A stretch of DNA of 64,000 nucleotides, from positions 1,426,001-1,490,000 of the forward strand of contig JAPEHQ010000008.1 of NCBI GenBank assembly GCA_027405735.1, in the 5' to 3' direction. Origin of the DNA: Mucor racemosus (taxonomy: Eukaryota > Mucoromycota > Mucoromycetes > Mucorales > Mucoraceae). Both the position numbers and the translations under genes were made by a program. Shown here piece by piece: positions 47,292-58,069 of this stretch (positions are counted from its first letter, which is position 1; every line of letters begins with the position of its first letter). The notes beneath the pieces were generated by a model, which did not search any database, was not told where the DNA came from, and saw only the letters and a list, made by a program, of their open reading frames with translations.

Positions 47292-47582
47292 GATGTTGAA
47301 TTTATTGAAATCAAAGTTGCAAATTTGAAAAAATATTTGATTTCTTTCCATTGACAGTGACCATTTCCATTTGTTGCAACGGTCACGACGCAATGGAAAG
47401 AAGAGCATAGTTTATTAAGCATTGTTCGGGCCGGACACAAAGATTAGTGTATGTATTGTACCATCTGAACATTGATAGTCAGCTGGTAATATAAAAAGTG
47501 CATTTGCTTACTCACACACGCAAATTGATGAGACAACCTGTAACTTCTCTCTCAAACCCCCTATTTTTCGTTTGTTTTCGAT
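47292..47582. promoter_or_regulatory. Bidirectional promoter with an imperfect palindrome
   Basis: The 291 bp between the two divergent genes hold an inverted repeat at 47344-47400. The arms are CTTTCCATTG plus GTGACC on the left and GGTCAC plus CAATGGAAAG on the right. No TATA box is obvious. Confidence 0.45.
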
Positions 47583-50468
47583 ATGTATGGAAAACAAAAA
47601 ACCGATAATCCTAGAAAGGATTTTGATATAAATGACATTGACGATTTACTCAACTCAACTCTTAAGGATGTTGATGAAGATTTAGATATGAATGACCCCG
47701 AGTTGTTGGTAAAGTTGGAATAAAATACTTATTTAAAACGAAATGCTCATATCTTTGTGTTTATTGGATTATAGAAACAGCTACAGGAAATATCATCTAC
47801 CACCACTAGTCAACCAAAAAAGCAACCGAAACCAGTTCAAAAAGCGCCACAACCAGTTCAAAATATGGACATTGACATTGATTCTTATGCAGCTTTAGCT
47901 CAAGGTGATGAAGATATCGAGGTAGAATTAGATGAGAGAGATTTTCAAGATCCTAATCTATTGGTAAAATCACACGTCGAATGTTATTTTATCGCAAAAT
48001 TTAATACTGATATTGCTATTTTATAGAATGAACTTTCTTCACTTTCAAATGTAGTTTCTCAAGAAAATGCTGTACCAATTGGTCCAGAAGTAGAGGAATT
48101 GATGAATATGGGGTTCACTCAAAAGCAAGCATTGAAAGCGCTTGGTATGTTTGATAATAACCTTGAAAGAGCAGCTAATTATTTGTTCGATTCTCCACCA
48201 GTTGATGAAGATGACTACATTGATCATTCACCACCAGCAGTTGCTCCTCCTCCTCCTCGTAAGTCTCCTTCAAATCAAGTAATGGTAGCAAAACAAGATG
48301 ACATTCAGGAAGATACCCAAGAATTTGAAGAAGAGTCTGTTGATCCTCAATTTTGGAAAGAGAAAGCCCAAGAGTATCAGAAAATGGCATTGGCTGCAAA
48401 ACGAGGAGGCGATAAGAGAAAAGCAGTTGCATTACTGCGTGAATCAAAAAACTTTAATCAGAAATATCAAGATTTATTAGAGATTCATCAATCATCAAAT
48501 GAGCCCATGGATACGGAACGATCTCCAGCCAATATTTCACCTAAATTGACCCAATCTCGAGAATTGCAGCAAAATACCCCTCCTCCATCTGAGCTAGTAA
48601 AGCCTTCTACACCGCCATCACCACCATTACTACAGCAACAACAACAACCTGCATCTCAAAGAGCAGCTATTACTACTAATAATTTACAGCAAATTCAAGA
48701 CCTTCTTGGTAAAGTAATCAGTTTACAAAAGCGATACAAAGAAGCTGCCATATATTACAAAGGTTTGGGTAATCTGGCTGCTGCCAAGCAGATGGTTCGT
48801 ACTTCCAAAGAATTATTACATACAGGCATTCGTCTTAAAAATGGTGAGATTACAGACCTTGAAACGGTTCGTTTACCAGAAGAACCAGACATGTCTTTAG
48901 GTGATGGTAAAATTCGTCAAGTAGAACCTGTTTCACGAGGCCCAAATGCTACTTCATTTGATCAAATCGAAGCTCAACTAACTTATCAAATGAATGTGTG
49001 TCATAATCTTTCTATTCAACTTGCCTCACCCACCCGCAAAGCCAGTAATAAAACATTGATGAATTCACAACAACAGGATGCTTACGCAAAAGCAGAGGAA
49101 GCGTTCTCGGCAGATTTAGTATCGCTTCATGCAACAAAACCCAACATACCCCCTTTACATTATGAGCAAGTTGACTATACATATAAAAACTTGTTGGATA
49201 CTATACCAGATAATATGATGGAATTCAAGATTATCAAAGCTATAAGTTTACCTACATTGGATATCTCTACAAACTTGGAGCCTTTTGTCACTTGGGATTT
49301 CGGTGGATGGCCACCCGAAAATACAGCACAAGCTGCAATGAACAAAGGAGAAACGCCAGTTGTATCAGGCATTAATCCAGAATTTGACTTTTCCATTCAA
49401 ATTCCCATCAGTCGTACAAATCGACTGTTTCAACGTTATGTACAGAGAAAGAAATTGACTATTGAAGTCTTTCATAACAAGTACACTTATGGCCTATTTA
49501 GAAGACCTGTTTCTCTTGGAAAAGTAGTTATACCTATGGATCGATTGTTGACCAAATCTTCTATTACTGGTGCATATGAGGTAAAGTATAATTATATTTC
49601 ATGTAGTAGTTTTACTAATGCCTAATGCTGCATATTTAAAGCTGCTTGATAGTAGCAGAAAAAAGACTGGTGGTAAAATAGATATTCAAGTTAATTTAAG
49701 GGAACCATTAACAGGTGAAGACATCGCTAAAAGATCAGAACGTTGGTTGGTATTGGATGCATTTGGTAGCACTGTGTCAGAGTGCTTATCATTTGCTAAT
49801 TTGACAGTCGGTGGCCCTCAACGCCCTTCTGCTCCATCTTCACAAATACAATCTGAATCAGGAACTCCCAACGTACCAGATCAAACACCAGTTGCTATCC
49901 AACCTGAAACTCCTGCTCAACAACAACAACAACAACAACAACAACAGCCAGTATCACCAGTACCACAAGAGCAAAAGCAAAGACAACAAGAGCAAACAGA
50001 TAAAAAGGTTACACCTGATAATAGTGAAGTGGAAGCAGCCGAAGAAGAATTTAATAGGTAATTATTATAAACATGTACGATTTGAAAGGTTGTTTTTGAC
50101 TAAATAAATAAATATGTAGCGTCGATAACATTGTTTCAAATATGGTGATGGAACATGAACTCAACCTAGTCAATTCTAATTTAGCGTCTAAATTAACCAA
50201 GCAACAAAAAGATGATTTACTCGATAGAAAACAAGCGCTTGAAATCAAGATGAACATGCTGGTTATCCAAGTTCAAACTGGCATTTTGGATATGGACACT
50301 TATCTTGAAAATGTTCAAAAGAGAATGGATGCGGATCGTCGTTTAGCTATCGTGTTCAAAAAGAATAATCGCTTGGATTTAGCTAAAGCTGCTTTGGTAC
50401 GCAAAAAGATTATGCAAGATGAGTTGGATGAGGCAAGAGCTGCCATGGCAGAAGAAAATGAAGAGTAA
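47583..50468 (+). CDS. CC2D1/Lgd-type protein with UBA, DM14 and C2 domains
   Basis: Five exons (47583-47708, 47775-47963, 48027-49580, 49642-50057, 50120-50468) give 877 residues. The N-terminus has short acidic motifs repeated at exon ends (DMNDPELL, DFQDPNLL). A UBA domain follows at about 124-163 (LMNMGFTQKQALKALGMFDN, then AANYLF). A DM14 repeat lies at about 211-259 (FWKEKAQEYQKMALAAKRGG) and a second at about 325-385 (RYKEAAIYYKGLGNLAAAKQ). A C2 domain spans about 505-680 (FKIIKAISLPTLDI; KLTIEVFHNKYTYGLFRRP). A poly-Gln stretch and a C-terminal helical region end the protein. In animals CC2D1/Lgd proteins bind ESCRT-III CHMP4 through DM14 and act in endosomal sorting. The UBA adds ubiquitin binding (inferred). 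All phases fit. Confidence 0.9.
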
Positions 50469-51475
50469 TAAAGATTGTGTAGTTTATTCATATGATACAT
50501 TTGAGAATTTGAAGATTAAATAAAATGTGTTTACTTTGGTTGATGAAACGCTTGTAATAGAAGGGCTCCATTTTTACTGGTATAGAATTATAAATAGTAC
50601 TATCGAAAAATCAGGATTTCAAAGTACAAACATTATTCGTAATGATGAGGACCATATCTTGAGCTTGGGATGCAAATGCTTCTGGCCTTTTGAGCATGAC
50701 TTTGTATCTCTGTTACTGGTGTATGCAACTACCGGCGAAGTGCAGCTTATACGACGTTAATATACCCAAAGAAAGAGTTATATTATAATTTGCAACCAAA
50801 ATTGACACTTTAGACATATATATCGCTGTTTTAAATGTTATAACAGCCTTTTTGGAATGTTTTTCTATCTCTTTTCATAAGTGAAATGAAGCTTTGAATA
50901 CCAAATTAAGGACTTTGTAATATATGTCTACAGATGTGCGACGTAAATGTATTGGAAATTGATAACCTGTTGTCCAAGTTTAGTTCTGTTAGTGTGCACT
51001 GATCTTCTTCTATCACAGATATCAAATATATCTTGGATTTCAATGTATTAAAAGTGTTGGTTTAAATTCACAATGACTAAAATTTGCCATTACGGACGTT
51101 TTAACTGCAACAACTTTAATATACGCTATTGGAGTTGGAATTATTGCGGCTGCTGACACCAGACTTGCCCTCCAATTGATTCTCGTTAAGGAATTTAAAT
51201 TGTACTCACTCCAATTATGATAATCAATTAATATTCATTTTAATGATTTGTTTCTATGGAGCTTACGATTGTAATGAGGTGTCGTCTATTGTATAAAGAA
51301 ACATGAAATGGAGTTGGTTGATCATGATCCATATCATTTAAATAGCAATTACCTGTATTCGATGATTAGGAAGTGAATATCTTAATCGTTTATCCGACAT
51401 CATTTTCAATTTATGATTGGAATGAAAAAAAAAATGAAACGGTGCACCACACAAAGTAGGAACAACATTCATTGA
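50469..51475. other. Intergenic; no gene seen
   Basis: 3' flank of the CC2D1-like gene. A 77-codon frame at 50527-50760 starts without ATG and has no recognisable feature. Confidence 0.45.
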
Positions 51476-52450
51476 AAAAAATTGCAAAATCTAGCCCGCA
51501 GGGCGATGCCCTAATTGAGCGTAGCGATATCAAATGGCTAGGTCTCCTATATATATACTATAATATATCAAAGTTTTAAATAAAAATGCGTTTTTTTTTA
51601 ATTTTTCTTATATTTAACCATATGAGGTCTGAAAATTCAGTTTTTATAGCTGACATTTTCGGGGCTCATTTCAATCCTTACCAACACTCATGATTTTGAT
51701 CAAAAAACAGAAAAATCAAATTTTGATACCAAAATCAACGTTTAAATATACTAAATTGTGAGAGAAAATTGTAGCCATAGCTAATACACATTTTATAAAA
51801 CCTTAATATTAAATGTCAAGTAATGAAACTTGGCATTTTTGGCCCAAAAATGATTTTTTGATTAAAGGATTTTCATGTAATATTTTACAATAAGAATGTT
51901 TATTATTTTTAATTGAGCAAATAGAGCGCTAAATCCTGTATATGTGTATATTTTTTGTTTTTATAATTGGTAGTAGAATTAACTCTAGATTTGCAAAATC
52001 AGAAAAAAAAACCGGAAAATGTCAAAATTGATGATCTGGACAAGGATAATTTTTGGAATTAATATTCCGCTTATAAGCCTAGTAAGTCTTAAAAATAAGA
52101 TATTTTACGATATTTGAAAACTTCTTCAAGGGTCTACGATGCTGTACCCACTCAATTCAAGTTTACTACTGTAAATCCTTACACCTTTTAATACTGTACA
52201 ATAGTTTACTTGGTGACAATAAATCTTCACTTTTTAATTATCGCGCTAGAGTTGATTTACATTAATTTCTCGTCTTACCTCTATATCTCCAATGTCATAA
52301 ACATAAATCTAGCCATCATTGGAGTCAATAATCAAGCGTAACAAGGTAGAGCTGACAATCATATAATATATTCATTAAAAATATTGCAAAAGCGAGCCCC
52401 CCCCCAGGGCAACGCCGCAATTGAGCGTAGCGAGATTGAACGGCTAGTTT
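51475..52450 (-). repeat. Dispersed repeat family R1, copy D, flanked by direct repeats
   Basis: In reverse orientation it shows the end of the exon-like block (about 52250-52340, GAG|GTAAGA at the donor) and the non-coding block. Both ends carry the same roughly 75-bp sequence in the same orientation (GCAATTGAGCGTAGCGAGAT and variants; about 51480-51545 and 52370-52447). In copies A and C this sequence occurs once, at the far end. A 9-bp C run sits in one of the two repeats. Confidence 0.72.
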
Positions 52451-53969
52451 ATATGATTAAGAAATGGCCGTCATGACGTTCATTCTGTTTCTGTTTGGAA
52501 CAAATCATGCTTTTTACTCTTTTATTATGACAAACAAATCATCATTTCAAAACCTAAATGCTGAGCTCGGTCATGCATAGGTGTACCTTGATAAGATAAT
52601 TCCATTCATATCATCGTTGTTATTGATTTTTCTATTATTATATGATCACATCGAATCAAACTGAACGGAAGCTTAAAAAGTATCGGTTGAAACTGGATGA
52701 TTCTCTCCGCTGACGATTATTAAGCCTACAGCCATAGAACAAAAAGTTGCATTGTTGCTGACTATGCTATGCAGCAAATACTTGAAAGCATTTGTAATCA
52801 ACAAGGGCGGTAGGCTACAAAATAATCACAGCGTTCAATTAATTCCCTTGAAAATTAGCGTGGAAGAATTGGACATGTAACTATTGAAGATCCTATATAT
52901 GCAACACAACTCTTCCATTAAACAAGCCATTGCTTGAGCTTTAATATCGTGTGGATGTGTCTTTATTTTCATGCAGTTGCCTTAGTTTGAGGAGTTATTA
53001 CTTATTAAAAGAAATTAATACATCAAAATTAGTTAATATCGTTATAGCACAAACATAGAAATAAAAAAAAAAAAAAAAGAAAAAAAAGAAAAGGAATCAA
53101 ATGGATGGCAATATCAGTTTGTTAACTACCCTAACCAAGTAATAGCAAAAGCAATGATAACTCTACTACCGCAAGGCCGTGGAATTTGTCGCAGTAGGGA
53201 TAGCTGGCAAGTTCAACAAAACTGAGGGGAACGTTACTAACTTGTCTTACAAATCCCTCAACAAGCTATTAACAACGGTCTCCTTTCGGGCAAGTCCTCG
53301 TCTTCCAAACGTAATGTAACAATATAATACAAAGGTTTTCATATAAATGACTACTCAGAGAAAATATGAGAAAAAGTTGATAGAAGAACAAAAACGAGAA
53401 GCTAAAATATCTACATCAACTTGTACAATTATTTTTTAAACCTCACATAAACCAGTTACTCCTTTGTGTTACAGTACTCGCAAGGTTCAAGTTTTCAAGG
53501 TTCGCGGCAAAGCTTTGAATCTTGCGAGTATAATAAAAGACAGATCGTAAAAGACATATCGTAGCGTCAACGTACTATACAATACTGGCTATATAATGAG
53601 AATGAAAAAGCCAATTTTTAAGTTGCATTGAACTATATGCTGTTCAATGTTAGACATGATATGTATTTCATTTTATTTACTACCAATTGAATACACATAC
53701 ATTATGACTTGATATTACATTCTTTGTCTTGCAAATCGTGTATAATGCTTCATTATATGAGTAATTGGAATTTTCTGTTAGTTTCAAGATCCTCATGAAA
53801 AAAATAGAAAAACCATTGTTCAAATGAATATGTTTAATTTGAAATTATATTTATTGTATATAGGTGGTAAGAATTGTAATTAATTGGATAGTATATATAG
53901 AGTAATAGTAGAATGAGTAATGAATATTAAAGATAATAAATATAAGGTGTAGGACACCTAATATAAAAT
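52451..53969. other. Intergenic with a GC-richer island and a hairpin
   Basis: Bases about 53140-53320 have a higher GC content and one frame open for about 50 codons (KFNKTEGNVTNLSYKSLNKL). I cannot assign it. At 53476-53529 there is an inverted repeat (ACTCGCAAGGTTCAAG and CTTTGAATCTTGCGAGT). No supported gene. Confidence 0.4.
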
Positions 53970-54512
53970 TTAGAAGAAACCTTGCTTGTATGCAAGACCA
54001 CCAATTGCCAAACCAAGAGCGTAGAAAATAATAGAATAAAGAACACGGACATAACGATTATCGACAATAAGTTCAACAGCAAACCAGAATACAGCAAACG
54101 CAACAAAGAACCAAGCAAGAATCATAACAGCATAAGTAGACGCACGAGCAAATGTATTCATGGAAAGTAAGCAGAGAAGAGAGAAAAGAGCATCTTTTAC
54201 AACATGATAACCTCTTTCCAAACGAGAAGCAAATGTGCCACTGATAGCTGGAGTTTTGATTTGGAATTTCTTGTGAGCAACTTCAGGATCATTCGCAGTA
54301 GTAGTTGCTTCAGGTCCAGTAGTTGCAGTAGTTGTTGCAGTGGTTTGACCAACAAAGAATGAACGAACAACCCAAATCAAACCCCAAATGACCCATAATG
54401 TCATAAAGGCGATCCAAGTAACACGGACATGCCAGTCTTGAACGAAATCAGTTTCAGAGGCATAGATAAAGTTTTTAATACCAGTAGAAGTAGTGGTTGT
54501 AGCAACAGACAT
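53970..54512 (-). CDS. Four-TM membrane protein, paralogue 1 (unknown)
   Basis: A single exon of 180 codons from an ATG at 54512. The N-terminal 25 residues are Thr/Ser-rich and probably cytosolic or lumenal. Four hydrophobic segments follow: WIAFMTLWVIWGLIWVV, VKDALFSLLCLLSMNTFA, AVMILAWFFVAFAVFWF and YSIIFYALGLAIGGLAY. A Thr/Ala-rich loop separates the first and second. It is clearly homologous over its whole length to the divergent gene at 55566-56102; the loop and N-terminus vary and the C-terminus (GGLAYKQGFF) is the same. Pyrimidine-rich codon choice suggests high expression. I do not recognise the family. Confidence 0.88.
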   Translation of the reverse strand: MSVATTTTSTGIKNFIYASETDFVQDWHVRVTWIAFMTLWVIWGLIWVVRSFFVGQTTATTTATTGPEATTTANDPEVAHKKFQIKTPAISGTFASRLERGYHVVKDALFSLLCLLSMNTFARASTYAVMILAWFFVAFAVFWFAVELIVDNRYVRVLYSIIFYALGLAIGGLAYKQGFF

Positions 54513-55565
54513 GGTTAGATAGTATTTTATATTATTGATTTAATAATGATGAACATTTTGTAGTAAAATGATGGCATATATATATATATATAATTTACTT
54601 CGCCTCATTTCGGAACTGATTTGTCGCTTTGACAGGCACCTCGCATGAACTGGAAATTTCGAAAGCCGAGTATTACTCATCTTTCATCCGAAAGGTCCTA
54701 GACATAGCCAATCAAGGTAAATTAAATACCCTTTTTCATTCTAGATTTTTCATTGTATTTCATGTCTTTGATTATACTTTTTGATAATCGATTTCGTAGA
54801 TCTTTATTGATAAATTATCAATGGAATCTCGGGGAAATAATATTGACATGGGCTTGAAATAAAAGTTCAACATGGTAATCTAATTCTGATATACGTAGTT
54901 GTTTTTTCTTTTCTGTTTTTAATATAACATTTGTATGATGAAGCAAGAAAGTATAACGGTATCGTGATTAAACTTTAAGTGTATTATTCGACAAATCAGT
55001 TGCGAACAATAAACTTTACGGCTATCATAAATCACCTTGAAACTCGGACGAAAATTAATCCGGATTTCAAATATTTTTGTATTTATCAGCAAAACCCCTT
55101 GTTTTATAATCAACAATCAATGATATCATTGCCCTGTACATTTTGTTCATATATTGCTTGCATTGATTTACCAAGTCTTTACACCAAATTTACATGCGAG
55201 TCAAAATAATTTACCCATTGAGCATTATTGTTTATTGTGAGGCGTACTAGCAAGTAATGCTCTAACATAAAAATATATCCCATAATCATAAAGAGGCTAA
55301 ATAACTAATGAAAATATAATCACAAGATTTTTTTTTATGTATTGTGATTGTGGAGAGAAGTGACATGATATTTAAAGTTAGCAATGTTCTCGAATTTATG
55401 CGAACATGGAAGAATCGTTTTATTGTGTAATTGTACACCAATTAAATTAAAATACAGTTCCGGAGCAGTTAAATATAAATACCGGATCAATGAAGGCAAC
55501 AACATTAGAAAATAATCATCACAAATATACAACAATAATATTTCTACATTAAAAAATACTTGACC
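54513..55565. promoter_or_regulatory. Shared upstream region of two divergent paralogues
   Basis: 1053 bp with no supported gene. A TATA-like TA tract lies at about 54575-54592 before paralogue 1. No long inverted repeat is seen that would show the flanks were duplicated with the genes. Confidence 0.5.
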
Positions 55566-56102
55566 ATGTCTGATACTGCTGGTAACGTTCCTACTACTGA
55601 CTCTGCTTATGTTACAGAGACTCAATTCCTTGAAGACTGGCATGTCCGTGTTACTTGGATTGCATTCATGACATTATGGGTTGTTTGGGGTTTGATTTGG
55701 GTTGTTCGTTCATTCTTTGTTGGCCAAACTGTCTCACCTACAACAACTGAACCTGAGGTTGCGGCTGTTACGGATACGAGTGCTGAAGTCGCTCATAAGA
55801 AAAAGTTCCATATGAATGCTCCTGCTTTGACTGGTACCTTTGCTCCTCGTTTGGAAAGAGGTTATCATGTTGTAAAGGATGCTCTTTTCTCTCTTGTTTG
55901 CTTACTTTCCATGAATACATTTGCTCGGGCTTCTACTCGTGCTGTTATGATTATCACTTGGTTTATCGTTGCTGTTGCCCTTGTTTGGTTCGTTCTTGAA
56001 CTTGTCATTGATAATCGTTATGCTCGCGGTCTTTATGCGATTGTCATCTACGCTCTTGGTTTAGCTATTGGTGGTCTCGCCTATAAGCAAGGCTTCTTCT
56101 AA
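55566..56102 (+). CDS. Four-TM membrane protein, paralogue 2 (unknown)
   Basis: A single exon of 178 codons from the ATG at 55566 (context ACCATGTCT). It has the same plan as paralogue 1: a variable N-terminus, then EDWHVRVTWIAFMTLWVVWG, a Thr/Val/Glu-rich loop, and LERGYHVVKDALFSLVCLLS. Two more helices and the identical C-terminus GGLAYKQGFF follow. About two thirds of residues look identical by eye, with changes concentrated in the loop and in the third helix, so both copies appear to be under constraint. Head-to-head orientation suggests an inverted duplication. Confidence 0.88.
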   Translation: MSDTAGNVPTTDSAYVTETQFLEDWHVRVTWIAFMTLWVVWGLIWVVRSFFVGQTVSPTTTEPEVAAVTDTSAEVAHKKKFHMNAPALTGTFAPRLERGYHVVKDALFSLVCLLSMNTFARASTRAVMIITWFIVAVALVWFVLELVIDNRYARGLYAIVIYALGLAIGGLAYKQGFF

Positions 56103-56350
56103 GCAACCTGATATAATTTTTGAACTATATATATTTTACTTTACACTACTTTTGACTATACTAATACTCTTCTAATTAATTAATTAATAAATAAATACAC
56201 ATTTTTTAAAAAAAATTAAAGTGTCTATTGCAAACAAGCGTTTATTTTCTTGTGTAGGTCATGCAAATAAATGCCATTTTTTTACAACTAAATGCATAAA
56301 ATCTGCTCTCTGGATGCCTTTCCTAGGGCTTGGTTGGCTTCTTCGCTTGA

Positions 56351-57355
56351 TCAAACTGCAGACTCCTGGGATAAACCACTGTTTTCATTGACGGATTCCT
56401 CTGATGACTCATTGCTTGAATTTGATATCTCTGCATGGAGAGAGGGATTAAATACAGTTGTGGAGGTGAGTATTTCGGGTTCAAGTTCATCAAATGTCTC
56501 TGTAGCGTAGATATTGACAATGTGCGTGGTAGTTAAAGTAATGGTATGGGATGCATCTTGAGGAACGCCATAGATGTGCGTCATGTTATCATAATCTTGG
56601 GTATTATGGCCAAAGGCAATGTAGTCATCTTCATCATCTTCATCATCTTCATCATCTTCATCATCTTCATCATCTTCATCATCTTCATTATCTTCATCAT
56701 CTTCACCATCTTCGTCGTTTTCATCATTATCTTCATCATTACCTTCGTCACCTTCATTATCCATACCTTCTTCATAAAAGCCATTAATATCTTCGTTATA
56801 GCCCTTATTATATTCATGAGCATCATTTAATTGATTGGAATCTTCTTCAAAAGTCTCAATATCACTCTCTTGAAGAGGCGCATTTACCACATCGTTGTTA
56901 ATATCAGATGCCACAATGGTCATTTCATTATTCACACCAGGAATTATACGAATAGAACCATTACCAATTTTAGCGTCACCTTTCAACTTGACTGTAATAA
57001 TGTGATGTCCTTCATCTAAATTGAAAAAACCTTGGCGATAATGATATTCCTCTGCACCGTATGGGTTGTCCTTTGTGATAAAAGTAGCTGTTTCTCCAAC
57101 AAAGTTACCGTTATCATAAACAGAGAAACCGGTTCCGTGTGGATCAAGGTCAGTAACATGAACTCGAGAAGGTGTGTCGAGGTCGATAGCAAAAGTCTGA
57201 TCCACTAATTCGGAAGTAGTAGACCAATTGAATTGAGTATAGCTATTTAATACAGGATTTGGATTTGCTGCAGGTAACGGAATGACTACAGCTTGAGTTA
57301 CAGATAACCAAAGGGCAGCGATTGCAATTGCATTATAAATGGAAAAGAATTTCAT
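56351..57355 (-). CDS. Secreted protein with an acidic Asp/Glu repeat
   Basis: A single exon of 334 codons. The first 22 residues (FFSIYNAIAIAALWLSVTQA after Met-Lys) form a clear signal peptide. Residues about 40-160 look like a beta-sandwich (DTPSRVHVTDLDPHGTGFSV, GHHIITVKLKG). Residues about 195-245 are an almost pure run of Asp/Glu built from a 9-bp tandem repeat. The Ser/Glu-rich C-terminus has several Asn-X-Ser/Thr sites. The first half is similar in style to a carbohydrate- or ligand-binding module, but I do not recognise one. It converges with the four-TM paralogue 2 (248 bp between stops). Confidence 0.82.
   Translation of the reverse strand: MKFFSIYNAIAIAALWLSVTQAVVIPLPAANPNPVLNSYTQFNWSTTSELVDQTFAIDLDTPSRVHVTDLDPHGTGFSVYDNGNFVGETATFITKDNPYGAEEYHYRQGFFNLDEGHHIITVKLKGDAKIGNGSIRIIPGVNNEMTIVASDINNDVVNAPLQESDIETFEEDSNQLNDAHEYNKGYNEDINGFYEEGMDNEGDEGNDEDNDENDEDGEDDEDNEDDEDDEDDEDDEDDEDDEDDYIAFGHNTQDYDNMTHIYGVPQDASHTITLTTTHIVNIYATETFDELEPEILTSTTVFNPSLHAEISNSSNESSEESVNENSGLSQESAV
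56618..56692. repeat. 9-bp coding tandem repeat (ATCTTCATC on plus strand)
   Basis: About eight copies encode Asp-Asp-Glu on the minus strand within the secreted protein. This type is prone to length change. Confidence 0.92.
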
Positions 57356-57542
57356 TTTTTCTAGTGTTAATAATAAACGTTGTATTTATTCAAATCCTTT
57401 TTTCTGCTCTTTATATATATATATATATATATATTCCACATGTTTTTAGATTTTAGGCATTTTTCGATTTGTATAAATAGACAAGTTTTAAAAGGGTTTA
57501 CTTTTATTAATATATTTAGCTAGTTTTCTGATGGTATTATAA

Positions 57543-57810
57543 TTATTTTTTAGGCTGATGGTCTACAACAACAATTGGAGACATCATTTCAAGTTCTTGC
57601 TTCTCAAGCTCTGATGCTGGCTTTTGTTCTTCAATCAGGTCTGCTAAATACATGCCTGCTGTTGCAAACAACATTCCACCTATATTATACAGAATTAAGT
57701 ATTTCTTTTATATCATCATTTCACCCAATTCGTGCTTTACCGAGGCCTAATGTAACTCTGGTTTTCGGTGATAATGCTTTGTATGAACCCCACAAAGACT
57801 TTCTTTGCAT
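57543..57810 (-). CDS. Small single-pass membrane protein, 68 aa, spliced
   Basis: Two exons, 57810-57741 and 57679-57543, join across a 61-bp GT-AG intron to 68 residues. The N-terminus is basic (MQRKSLWGSYKALSPKTR). It is followed by one hydrophobic helix (GLGGMLFATAGMYLADL), a Glu/Lys-rich segment and the ending DHQPKK. The pattern of a short basic start and one helix suits a small mitochondrial or ER membrane protein; I cannot name it. The junction falls inside the helix and keeps Gly-Gly, which supports the splice. The gene is followed 187 bp downstream by the secreted-protein gene on the same strand. Confidence 0.68.
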
Positions 57811-58069
57811 TTTTGACAGTTTGTATCTAAACAAGAAGCTTGGAAAAGGAGGTTTTGGTGGGGGTCAATGATAATTGGAAACGTCACATTAAGAACTCAG
57901 TTTTCCTTTTGAAGCAGCAATGTATGCAACCATTCTTTTCTTTTAATCTATTATTTTAATAATGAAATATTTTGCTTTAATATTATATAGGTAACAAAGA
58001 TTTTAAACATTGCGTTTTATTATTGTGAGCGTTAAAATATATTATGCAGCTTTTGTATTTTTACAATAG

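Noticed and set aside
50527..50760. 77-codon frame after the CC2D1-like gene
   Set aside because: Begins with GTG; the nearby ATG is in another frame and stops after ten codons.
56546..56830. Open frames reading Ile-Phe or His-Leu repeats opposite the acidic tract
   Set aside because: They are shadows of the 9-bp Asp/Asp/Glu repeat of the secreted protein.
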